Below are positions 1-7,600 of a DNA stretch of 9,218 nucleotides, one piece after another; the stretch's first letter is position 1; each line of letters starts with the position of its first letter. Made by a program: the position numbers and the translations under genes. Location of the stretch: assembly GCA_024998705.1 (NCBI GenBank), contig JACOEF010000474.1, positions 1 to 9,218 on the forward strand, read 5' to 3'. This DNA is from Nitrospira sp. (GTDB lineage: Bacteria > Nitrospirota > Nitrospiria > Nitrospirales > Nitrospiraceae). The notes below the pieces were generated by a model. The model was given only the letters and a program-made list of their open reading frames with translations, was not told the DNA's origin and made no database searches.

Positions 1-45
1 CTGCGAAGCCGGATAAGCCACTTGGAAAGGTGGGCGATTGATCGA
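1..45. other. left edge, no supported gene
   Basis: This short stretch lies downstream of the ubiA stop codon. One plus-strand frame is open from position 3 and ends with TGA at 39-41, reading AKPDKPLGKVGD. That could be the tail of a convergent gene entering from the left, but 12 residues are not enough to support a call. No hairpin followed by a T-tract is visible for ubiA termination. Confidence 0.3.
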
Positions 46-984
46 TTAGGGCGTAGGGGCGTCGAGGCCGATCCAGATGCCGACTAAAATGGCAACGCCG
101 GCGTAGACATGTTGTTGGAACATGATGAAGGCCTCTTGTGGTGTCAGGGGGGCCCGTAGGCGGCGTACCTGCCAGATAAAGACGCCCGTCAGTAGGGTCA
201 AGATCGCATAATATCCCATCCGCAGGCCGGACAATTGACCGGCCGCGACCAGGCAGAGCACCATCCCCAAAAGAAACAGCCCGACGGCGACCGGGACGGC
301 CTCCCCAAAAAGGATCGCCGATGACTTCACTCCGATGCGGCGATCATCTTCCCGGTCCTGCAGCGCATAGATCGTATCGTAGGCAATCGCCCAGCAAATC
401 GTGGCAAGAAAGAGCCACCAGGCCGGAGGCTCGACCGTCCCGCGTGAGGCGGCCCACGCCATAATTCCTCCCCAACCGAACGCGATTCCAAGCACCCCTT
501 GCGGAAGTTGAATCCATCGCTTGCTAAATGGGTAAATCGCCGCCAGGAAGAGCGCAACCGGGCTCAGTAAGATCGTCAAGGTATTCAGGGGTGCGACCAG
601 CGCGGCTGCAAGGAACCCCAGGCCCAAGGCCACGAGCCGCGCTTGCCGGGGCACTAGTCTGCCGGAGGCGAGTGGGCGATGACTGGTGCGAGTGACGTGT
701 TTGTCGAAGTGACGGTCGGCCAGATCGTTTAAGACTACTCCCAAACTCCGCATGACCCATGCCCCGAGGATAAAGACCCCCAATAGCCAGATCGGTGGAC
801 GACCTTGGTTGGAGAGAACAAGGGACCAGAGGCTGGGTAACAGCAAGAGCCAGGTGCCGGATTGATTGCGCAGCCGAATCAGGTCTGCGACGGCGCTCCA
901 TGACCAGGCGGGCGTGGATGGGTCGGTTGAAAGCCTCACGACGTTCACGCGTGGGACCATAACCGAGGACAGGAGACCTGTCAA
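46..984 (-). CDS. ubiA: 4-hydroxybenzoate polyprenyltransferase (UbiA)
   Basis: This is an inner-membrane prenyltransferase that joins a polyprenyl diphosphate tail to 4-hydroxybenzoate in ubiquinone-type quinone synthesis. Both Mg2+/diphosphate-binding Asp motifs of the UbiA family are present: N86-D87-x-x-D90-x-x-x-D94, followed by the typical HRPLASGRL stretch, and YALQDREDD with D210 and D214, followed by RRIGVKS. The rest is a chain of hydrophobic segments matching the usual eight or nine helices. At 312 residues it is slightly longer than the usual ~290, from an N-terminal extension before the conserved LIRLRNQSGTW block. The start is a TTG at 984-982, chosen because GAGGTG sits 8 nt upstream. 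An in-frame ATG at 960 (Met9) is the alternative but lacks a clear Shine-Dalgarno. The gene diverges from the lipoprotein gene to its right. UbiA relatives for other aromatic acceptors (menaquinone or heme pathways) share the motifs, but the overall wording fits UbiA best. Confidence 0.93.
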   Translation of the reverse strand: MTGLLSSVMVPRVNVVRLSTDPSTPAWSWSAVADLIRLRNQSGTWLLLLPSLWSLVLSNQGRPPIWLLGVFILGAWVMRSLGVVLNDLADRHFDKHVTRTSHRPLASGRLVPRQARLVALGLGFLAAALVAPLNTLTILLSPVALFLAAIYPFSKRWIQLPQGVLGIAFGWGGIMAWAASRGTVEPPAWWLFLATICWAIAYDTIYALQDREDDRRIGVKSSAILFGEAVPVAVGLFLLGMVLCLVAAGQLSGLRMGYYAILTLLTGVFIWQVRRLRAPLTPQEAFIMFQQHVYAGVAILVGIWIGLDAPTP

Positions 985-992
985 CGCGGGAG

Positions 993-998
993 CACCTC
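993..998 (-). promoter_or_regulatory. Shine-Dalgarno of ubiA, supporting a TTG start
   Basis: The minus strand reads GAGGTG eight bases before the TTG at 984-982. The next in-frame ATG (960) has no comparable motif, so this site decides the start choice. It lies in the divergent intergenic region, beside the -35 box of the opposite gene. Confidence 0.55.
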
Positions 999-1000
999 GG

Positions 1001-1030
1001 TTGTCATGCCGGGAGGAGATTGGGTATAAC
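1001..1030 (+). promoter_or_regulatory. sigma70-like promoter for the caspase-fold lipoprotein gene
   Basis: TTGTCA at 1001-1006 (5 of 6 to the -35 consensus) and TATAAC at 1025-1030 (5 of 6 to the -10 consensus) are separated by 18 bp. Transcription would begin near 1037. That leaves only about 15 nt before the ATG at 1052, or about 39 nt before the alternative GTG at 1076. The site lies just upstream of the divergent ubiA start, so the two genes may influence each other's expression. The call rests on sequence match only. Confidence 0.5.
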
Positions 1031-1051
1031 GGGACTATTGTGCAGCAATCT

Positions 1052-3022
1052 ATGTGCCGATGGACGGGGTTAGGTGTGCGGCGCTCATCGAAGGTTCCTC
1101 TCGCGGTGTTGCTGGCGGTCGCGCTGGGCTCGAGCGGATGCCAATTCTTTGGTCAGTGGCAACACCGTCCTACCAACTATAATCTTCCCTTGACCGTTCA
1201 ACTCCGGATGGATCAGAGCATCGCTGCGGCGTCCGTGGACTACCGCGACGCCTGTGGTCAGGCCCGCACCATGCCCATCCGTGACGCGCTTGAATCGCAA
1301 TTAAAAACGCGCGCGGGACATGTCTTCGAACACGTACGCGTTGAGTCAGGCCTATCACCCGATGCCGTGGATGGGGTTGTGGACGCCGCGTTGGGATTCC
1401 GTCAGGTAGATCTGTTCGTTCCCCGCAAGGCCAACAAATCCTATCCCGCGACGGTGACGCTTGGACTCGATTTTTCCTATACCGACAACCAGGGCGCGGT
1501 GCTCTACAGCAAGAAGTTGCAAAGTGCGGCGACTGGAGAAGTCGAGGTGCGGGCCGACAGTTGCGATATCAGCGGCCTCGACAACGTGGCACAGGAGGCC
1601 GCTGCCAAGCTTGCTGAGGGTGTGGCGGAGCAGCTGGGAACGGCCATCAAGATTCGGGAGCAGGCGCAGTTCCGTAAGCTCGGCGGCGCGAGGCCCATCC
1701 AGTCTGCTGCCGGCCAAACAGCGTCACCCACCCACGTTCCGTTGTCGGCCGATTCGTCGACGTCTGTTGTCCCAACCCAGCCGGTGGGCAGCACAAGCCA
1801 GCTGCCTACTGAGCCGGGGCCGACCGTGCAATTGGGGCCGACTCACCTGTCGTTCCGTACCATTATCCGCGACGATAATCAGAACCATGTCCTGGAGCAG
1901 CGTGAATCGTTCAGCGTCGAGTTCGAAGTCAAGAACGAGGGTACTGCCCCTGCCGAAAACGTTGAGATAGAATTGAGCGGTCACGCCGCCATCGTGGGGA
2001 ATCTCGAGTCGCCGGTTACCCTCGGCACGTTGCAGCCGGGAGACGTTCAGCGTGTGGCCGTCAACGGCAAGGTGGGGACGGTATCGGATGTTGAGCAGGC
2101 AGAACTCATTTGTGCGTTGCGAGCCTCATCCAACGTGACACTCCCCTCCGCCAAGAAGTTTTTTGTTGCGATTCGTCCCGATGCCGGTGAGGCCATCGAG
2201 GTGCTCTCGGTGGATGTGGACCAGCTGCCCAGCAGAAACGGCAAATCGGCGCAGCCGCATGCGGTCGGCATTGCCATCGGTATCGGCGCATTTCGGGATC
2301 CTGCCATGCCGGGGATGAAATTTGCCGCGCACGACGCCGAGGTGATGGGCGCGTATTTCAAAACGGTTCTGGGCATTCCGCCGCAACGGGTCAAGGTCGT
2401 GTCAGACGCCAATGGGCTGAAGGATGACTTGGTAGATCTGTTTGAGCAGTGGTTGCCGAAGCAGAGCGGGTCACAGCAGACCACGACCTATATCTATGTG
2501 ACCGGCCGCGCTGTGGTAGATCAGGAGACCGGTGTCGTCTTGTTGATGCCCTATGATGGGACGTTAGGCGGTGCGTCCCGGACATTCTCGCTTACCAGGC
2601 TTCAGCGTGCCCTGACCAAGGCCTCGGTGAAACAAGCCGTCTTAATGTTGGACCTTTCACTCGAATCCTCGTCCGGATCTGACCCAGGCCGGATGGTCCC
2701 GCCGCGATGGGTCCAACCGGATTCGGGAGGGGAGCCAGATCGGGTGATGTTGATGGTCGGCAACTCCGGCATCCAGGAAGCGCAAGCGTACCAACCGGGG
2801 CAACACGGGTTGTTCACGTATTTCCTGTTGAAAGGATTACGCGGGGCCGCCGATCTCGACAAGAACGGAAATGTCTTGACCGGAGAGTTGTGTGCCTATG
2901 TGCATGGACAAGTGGGGGCGGTGGCACAGGCGCAGGCGGGCAATCCACAACAGACACTGTGTTTTCCCGCAGCCGGTGAGCGATCGCCGCTGCGAACGAT
3001 CCCTGTCACAAAGAATCACTGA
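1052..3022 (+). CDS. lipoprotein with C-terminal inactive caspase-like (peptidase C14 fold) domain
   Basis: This is a predicted secreted lipoprotein of 656 residues from the ATG at 1052. A basic n-region (RRSSK), a hydrophobic core and GSSGC (Cys30) form a lipoprotein signal. Residues ~45-205 are an unrecognised domain. Residues ~215-265 form a Ser/Thr/Pro/Gln-rich linker. Residues ~266-375 look like a CARDB/Ig-like beta domain led by an acidic loop (DDNQNHVLEQRE). From ~403 the caspase pattern starts (HAVGIAIGIGAF, then KFAAHDAE) and runs to HGLFTYFLLKGLRG near the end. The usual SGHG is TGRA (Arg486 in the His position), and the usual DACHSG is DLSLES (Ser536 in the Cys position), so proteolysis is not expected. 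An EF-hand-like loop DLDKNGNVLTGE starts at Asp601. The open frame extends up to 866, but that part overlaps ubiA and would put the lipoprotein signal internally. A GTG at 1076 is a second plausible start. The role is unknown; an envelope scaffold or binding role is inference. Confidence 0.82.
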   Translation: MCRWTGLGVRRSSKVPLAVLLAVALGSSGCQFFGQWQHRPTNYNLPLTVQLRMDQSIAAASVDYRDACGQARTMPIRDALESQLKTRAGHVFEHVRVESGLSPDAVDGVVDAALGFRQVDLFVPRKANKSYPATVTLGLDFSYTDNQGAVLYSKKLQSAATGEVEVRADSCDISGLDNVAQEAAAKLAEGVAEQLGTAIKIREQAQFRKLGGARPIQSAAGQTASPTHVPLSADSSTSVVPTQPVGSTSQLPTEPGPTVQLGPTHLSFRTIIRDDNQNHVLEQRESFSVEFEVKNEGTAPAENVEIELSGHAAIVGNLESPVTLGTLQPGDVQRVAVNGKVGTVSDVEQAELICALRASSNVTLPSAKKFFVAIRPDAGEAIEVLSVDVDQLPSRNGKSAQPHAVGIAIGIGAFRDPAMPGMKFAAHDAEVMGAYFKTVLGIPPQRVKVVSDANGLKDDLVDLFEQWLPKQSGSQQTTTYIYVTGRAVVDQETGVVLLMPYDGTLGGASRTFSLTRLQRALTKASVKQAVLMLDLSLESSSGSDPGRMVPPRWVQPDSGGEPDRVMLMVGNSGIQEAQAYQPGQHGLFTYFLLKGLRGAADLDKNGNVLTGELCAYVHGQVGAVAQAQAGNPQQTLCFPAAGERSPLRTIPVTKNH

Positions 3023-3134
3023 GAGGCGTTCCTTGCGGAGAATGTCTGTGAGTGTGGATGTCCCCGGGGGATACGTGGGACGGGGCAGGGGCATTTTTCA
3101 AGGTGGAGATTTCTTCATAGATTGCATCTCTGCA

Positions 3135-3164
3135 TTGACAGGTGTTTCATGTCCTGAGTAAGAT
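3135..3164 (+). promoter_or_regulatory. promoter of the tRNA-Thr gene
   Basis: A perfect TTGACA (3135-3140) is followed after 18 bp by TAAGAT (3159-3164, 4 of 6 to the -10 consensus). The next bases are CGCGC, a GC-rich discriminator of the kind found at stringently controlled stable-RNA promoters. Initiation near 3171 would give a leader of about 33 nt before the mature tRNA. The preceding ~110 bases after the lipoprotein gene hold no recognisable gene or strong terminator. Confidence 0.6.
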
Positions 3165-3203
3165 CGCGCTTCCGATTCGTCTGTTTGATGTTGCCTTCGG
3201 AAA

Positions 3204-3279
3204 GCCGGCGTAGCTCAGTTGGCAGAGCAGCGGTTTCGTAAACCGCAGGTCGGTGGTTCGATTCCACTCGCCGGCTCCA
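3204..3279 (+). tRNA. tRNA-Thr (anticodon CGT)
   Basis: This is a complete 76-nt cloverleaf. The acceptor arm GCCGGCG (3204-3210) pairs with CGCCGGC (3269-3275), followed by discriminator T and an encoded CCA (3277-3279). The D-arm GCTC/GAGC is present. The anticodon stem GCGGT/ACCGC (3230-3234 and 3242-3246) encloses the loop TTCGTAA, with anticodon CGT at 3237-3239 reading the threonine codon ACG. The T-arm has GGTGG, TTCGATT and CCACT. All stems are intact, so the gene should be functional. A tyrosine-recombinase remnant starts just beyond its 3' end and faces it, which suggests this tRNA was used as an integration site. Confidence 0.97.
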
Positions 3280-3281
3280 TT

Positions 3282-3554
3282 CTAAGTGATTGAATGAATG
3301 GCTCTTGTTCGAAATGGACAGGGGCCATTTTTATTGCCGACACCCAATTTGCTCCCACTCGTGACGTAATCCGGCCGATCGACCGCCGCTTTATTCTCCA
3401 TCGAAATCCATTTCCAATAGGTATCCACAGTCAACTGAATGCTGGCAGGTCCGAGTTGCCGCTGCACGTATACGATCGATTCTCCTTGCTGAAGCAGGAG
3501 CGAGGCGTAGGTACGTCGAAGACAATGCGGAGTGAAGGTAGCGAGTATCGCCAC
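3282..3554 (-). pseudogene. truncated tyrosine recombinase/phage integrase (C-terminal remnant)
   Basis: Only about 90 codons of the catalytic C-terminus survive. Visible motifs are HCLRRTYASLLLQQG (the HxLR box with the active-site Arg at codon 13), VQRQLGPASIQLT and VDTYWKW with the nucleophilic Tyr at codon 46. The usual LGH of the family reads LGP here (codon 3447-3449, CCT instead of a His codon), so the His is also lost. A stop lies a short way upstream in the same frame, and I see neither the N-terminal DNA-binding part nor the first catalytic Arg in the region that follows. The last codons overlap the tRNA terminator. The gene faces tRNA-Thr, as integrases of tRNA-inserted islands do. 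It is a clear remnant and would not be active. Confidence 0.8.
3297..3335 (+). terminator. rho-independent terminator of tRNA-Thr
   Basis: AATGGCTCTTGT (3297-3308) pairs with ACAGGGGCCATT (3318-3329) in a 12-bp stem with two G-U pairs and a 9-nt loop. A T-rich run (TTTTTATT, 3328-3335) follows. It begins 17 nt after the tRNA CCA end, so the tRNA is its own transcription unit. The hairpin overlaps the last codons of the opposing integrase remnant. Confidence 0.8.
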
Positions 3555-3676
3555 TGAAGGGGTCGTTGCTTATTTGGGAGCATAGAGGAGGGAGCCCGGA
3601 AATTCGGACAGTGTGGTAAGTGGTGGCCTGGCTTTACGGAAGCCACCAAGTGGCGGGGAATCAAAGGAGCGAGGCA

Positions 3677-4593
3677 ATGAAACGAACGACACGGAATCAT
3701 GGAGCCACCTCTCATCACCCTCATCAAGAGCCGGCTAGCGATTTTCGCGATGCCGACGAATATGGGTTCATTGGCGCCGTTCGGCGGTTCGGATTGGATC
3801 GCAAGACCGTCCGGACCTGGCAACGCCGTTGGATGGTTAGTGGGTGGCGGGGGTAGTCCCGCGTTATACGTACACGCGGTGCCGACGTATCTCCGAGGAG
3901 GCGGTACGGCTGATCGAGCAGGCTCGCTGAGATCCGTGCTTTGCAGCTATGTGGACCCGGTTCTGGCTGGATGGGTGCATCGCATCCACGTCGCGGCCGC
4001 GACGATCCGCCGGATCAGCCGGGCCCGCGAGGGCCGCGACAACCCATCCTCTTCAGTGAGGAACAACCAGGCGAGTGTGTGCACGTTGATGTAAAGGCCG
4101 TGAAGATTGTCGGCGAGAAATATTTTCAGTATACGGCGCTTGATGACCGCACGCGGTATTGCGTGTTACGTCTGTATACCCGCAAGTGTCACGGCACCAG
4201 TCTCGAGTTTCCGATCACTGTCCGGCAGGTGCTCTCGTTTCCCATTCGCAAGGTTCACGTTGATAACGGCACAGAATTCCCATCTACTTTTGTCCTGGCG
4301 GTGCAAGAAGCCGTCTACGCCTACGCTACATTGCCCTGCGGCGACCTGAATAGAGCGGCAAAGTGGTACAGAGTCATCGCATCGATGAAGAAGAATCTAG
4401 GAGGCGCTCCATGTTCGACAGCTTCGCGTCAGCCGTCCACCTGTTGCATGCCTGGGAACATCGATACAATCACGACCGCCTTTCCATGACTCCTCAGGGC
4501 CTGATGCCTGCGGAGAAACTGGCGACAGTTCTCCCGCCACGGAACTCATTATCACTGAACAGGCCATGCACGCATTCGATGGCCGCTGCTTAA
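3677..4593 (+). pseudogene. IS481-like transposase, frameshifted and inactive
   Basis: A DDE transposase is readable only by joining frames. It starts at an ATG with AAGGAG 7 nt upstream. The first frame carries a helix-turn-helix (FIGAVRRFGLDRKTVRTWQRRW). A shifted frame gives RRISEEAVRLIEQAR and meets a stop at 3928-3930. TRFWLD, then VHRIHVAAATIRRI, follow in changing frames. The longest intact part is the integrase core: HVDVK (first Asp, 4088-4090), FQYTALDDRTRY, and VDNGTEF (second Asp, 4262-4264). A further shift leads to SHRIDEEE and HAWEHRYNHDR near the end. The expected catalytic Glu (usually NGKVERSH) is Val here (GTA at 4366-4368). At least four frameshifts, one stop and a lost active-site residue make it a dead copy. 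IS481 is the best fit; related IS3-type cores are the alternative. Confidence 0.85.
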
Positions 4594-4610
4594 CATATCA
4601 TTTCATATCA
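4594..4610. repeat. 7-bp direct repeat at the IS remnant/pilY1 junction
   Basis: CATATCA occurs at 4594-4600 and again at 4604-4610, separated by TTT. The first copy directly follows the transposase stop codon and the second contains the pilY1 stop codon on the minus strand. It may be chance or a trace of insertion. No copy was found at the left end of the transposase remnant. Confidence 0.4.
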
Positions 4611-7600
4611 GAAGTCTCGGTTATTCATCCACGACACATAACGGCTCCAACTCGAGAGAGCCGGTTTACCACAGACCTGATTCAGCGCAGCCGTGCTGGA
4701 TTGGACCACGGCATTCAATCCGCCTGAGCAGGGCGTTGGGCCGCCAGTTGAACCCACGGCGCTATTTCCTTGCCGCGTAAGTTGGACGGCGACTGACGAA
4801 GGCAATCCGGTCCCAAGACTGAGCGATCGAGTGACATTGGTGTTGCTCCCCGACGTGTAAGTTCCGATCAGAGGTTCCTGATAAGCCGACCCGGTTAGAT
4901 AGAACAAGGCGTAGAGGTATCCAGATCCAGTCACGGCGCAAATATCCGTTGTAGGAACGAAGGTGGTAAAGAGCAGCGTTCCTCCCAGTAATGTTGGAAT
5001 ACTCAAGCTCCGCTCTCCGGATGTTGGTAGCGTCGTGTACCATCCTCTTTTGCTAGAAACGGCGGTGACAAGGCCGCCGAAGGTGGTTACTCCAGTCACA
5101 CCTGTCACCTGAGTTGTGCCTGTAGCGCAGACCGTACAAATCACTGTACTGGACATATCCAAAAGGTCTTTTTGCTGACAATCGGTGACGGAAGGATCAC
5201 AGAGCCCGTTCAACGCAAAGTCTTTCACTCCGATGAAATATTGAACGTCGGTGTTACTTTTGTCGTTCACCGGATCCCAATACCGTCCAGTCCCGAAAAA
5301 GACCCACACATTATTGCTGTCATCAGAGGTAATCGTGGGTGCTGCTGTGATCGGCCCGACTTTATTGGTGCCTGTACAGGGCAGGACGCAAGAGAATTCC
5401 TGAACAACGAGGGTCGGGGCTCCCCAATTCGCAGGATCAGTCTGCATCCCCTGTCCCGTGGTGAGCCGATACATTTTCCCCTTCCAGGCGGGCGTCGCTG
5501 TTCCGCCACAGCTGGATGAATTGCAGATGTCATTTCCCCCATAGATGGCATCGGCTCGGTAATCCAAATTGCGATCATAGGAGATGAGATCTCCCATGAA
5601 TGCGTTGGAGTCTCCAGTGGAGTAGGGCCCCTTCAGCGTGCCGCTCTTATCTCCTTTTAATTCAAGTGCGTATAGTTGGCTCGACTGTGAGGAGGTCGTA
5701 TTCCCATTGTATCCGGTGGGGCCTGATCCAAACACCGCGAACCACTTGGCGTTGGTATTGTCGGCCTTGTCGGGAGCACTCGAGGGATTGACGCGCAGAA
5801 CGGTCGGATAGGATGTGGTGAGCCCTGCACCGCTTTGATTCGTGAAGACCCCGATCAATTCGGGTTCCCGCTCGGGATCTGTAACATCGAGCACAAAATA
5901 CGCACTATAAAACGTGCGAGTCTCCACACCACGCCCGGTCTCAAACGTGGTGGTATAGGTCATGGGCGGTGCGGCGCTCGTACAGTTCCCGCAACTACCC
6001 CCGAAGCGAAAGCCGCCGATAAGAACCGTTCCCCAGCCACCTGGATGGCGGCCGGTGGGGCCATCGTCAGTGAAGATGCGCACATCGGTCACCTTGGGCT
6101 TCAGATCGACATAGTAGACATGCGTGTAGTCTGTTCGAGCCAACCACTGTAGCTGTGGCAACAATTCATACGGAATATACGCCCATAACTCCGCTCTAAA
6201 CCCAGGATTGGTCCGCGGGCTCGCCGAGGTAGGCGCATAGGTACTGTCGGTGGTGAACCACCCATGCTCCTCTTTATTGGTCGTGCTCGGGTCATCCCCC
6301 TTGTGATAAAAACCGGCATTAAAGGCGTGAAGCATGCCATCATTCGCGCCCACATAGAGGACTTGGCGCCGACTTTGATACCGCTGAAAAAACGCGGTAT
6401 AACTCGAATCCCCATAAATCACGTCGTAACGCTCTTTAGGGCCCCCAACCACGGTAGGCGTGGAATTAATAGGATCTCCATAGGGCCAGAGGACCGTGGA
6501 TCCGTCTAACAACGTCAACCGTCGGTCCCGGAGACTGGTTTGCTCTGGACAAGGAGAACCACTCGCATATCCATTACAGCCCCGAATGAAATTAATCACC
6601 CCGGTACTTGTTAGTGAGGAGGCTCCGGCGTTCAGGTAGGGCGTCAATCGGCTGTTGTTGGATTGTGCAAATTCCACCAAATCCTCACCGGAATCGATGG
6701 CTCCATTGGCGTTCGTATCGACCCATGTCCAGATTCGCCGACAGGAAACCCCTGCAGTGGCCGTTGAACAGGTCGCGTTGACATCAAGCGCTCCCAGTGA
6801 TCGCCCTGCCTCCCACAACGGTGCCATGGTAGTGTTGGTCAGAGACTTTGAGTAATACGGGGTCGTCGAATCGGCTTTTCCATCCGATGGCGAAACATCT
6901 TTATATCGATTCACCATGACGTCGCCGCTGGAAGGATCATATTTGAGGCGCACGATGTCGTCGCTCCCGTAGATTAATCGCCCATCTCCATCGGTGTCCT
7001 CTCTGAGATTTCCATAGGAATCGATAAAAAAGCTCGTCGTATAGCCTGTCCAGCGAATCTTGGATCCTGAAATGCCGTGTGGGTCTTCGGGATAGAAATA
7101 CGCTTGGTAGACGGCGCCTTCTCCGGTAGAGGACGACGCCAGCACAGAGGCCGCCGTTCCGGATGCGGATTTTTTCAGGATGTCCTGTATCGCGTCCATA
7201 ATGGCACGGCCTAACCCAGCACCTTCACTGGCATTAAAATAGGTGTCTGGCTCGCAATTTCTATTGAGGTCCCATTCTGAGCTACTCGTGCTCGAGCCCG
7301 ATCCGAGCACCGATCCAGTTGGGAAGGTACACGTCTGTCCAGCGTCGTTCGGAATCGTGTTTCCGTCACTATCGTCAAAACCGCCCCACTTGGAACCTGA
7401 GGCCAGCATCGACCCTCCGGCAGCCCCACCCATCGCATTCACGCTGTAAAAGGTGATGTTTTGCCGGTTCACGAGATCGCTGCGGAGGTCGTTCATCTTC
7501 CCGTAATAGCCGACGTCATCGAGTTGCGTGGTCGATAACCCGTAATTCGACACGGCGGTACTCATCAGATTCCCGAAGGGCTGATTATCCGGTGCCCCGC

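Larger units (their letters stand above)
3280..4607. mobile_element. decayed mobile-DNA scar between tRNA-Thr and pilY1
   Basis: This segment holds only broken mobile-element genes: a recombinase C-terminus on the minus strand and an IS481-like transposase pseudogene on the plus strand. It begins directly at the 3' end of tRNA-Thr, the classic attachment site for tyrosine recombinases, and ends 14 bp before the pilY1 stop codon. No second copy of the tRNA 3' end and no matching terminal inverted repeats are visible in the window. The element boundaries are therefore inferred from gene content. The 3555-3676 part between the two remnants shows no gene, only an imperfect inverted repeat around 3624-3651. 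Confidence 0.6.

Noticed and set aside
866..1051. Upstream extension of the lipoprotein reading frame to 866
   Set aside because: It overlaps the ubiA coding region on the other strand, has no family similarity that I recognise, and would bury the lipoprotein signal 60 residues inside the protein.
3058..3085. GC-rich short inverted repeats after the lipoprotein gene, possible terminator
   Set aside because: The GTCCC/GGGAC pairing is only 5 bp and the later T-run (after 3090) is not adjacent to the stem.
3624..3651. Imperfect inverted repeat between the recombinase and transposase remnants, possible IS terminal repeat or integron-type site
   Set aside because: The arms pair only with bulges and no matching sequence occurs near the right end of the transposase remnant; no integron integrase is present.
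4562..4584. Inverted repeat GGCCAT/ATGGCC near the end of the transposase remnant
   Set aside because: The stem is only 6 bp with an 11-nt loop and no T-tract on either strand, so it is neither a convincing terminator nor an IS end.
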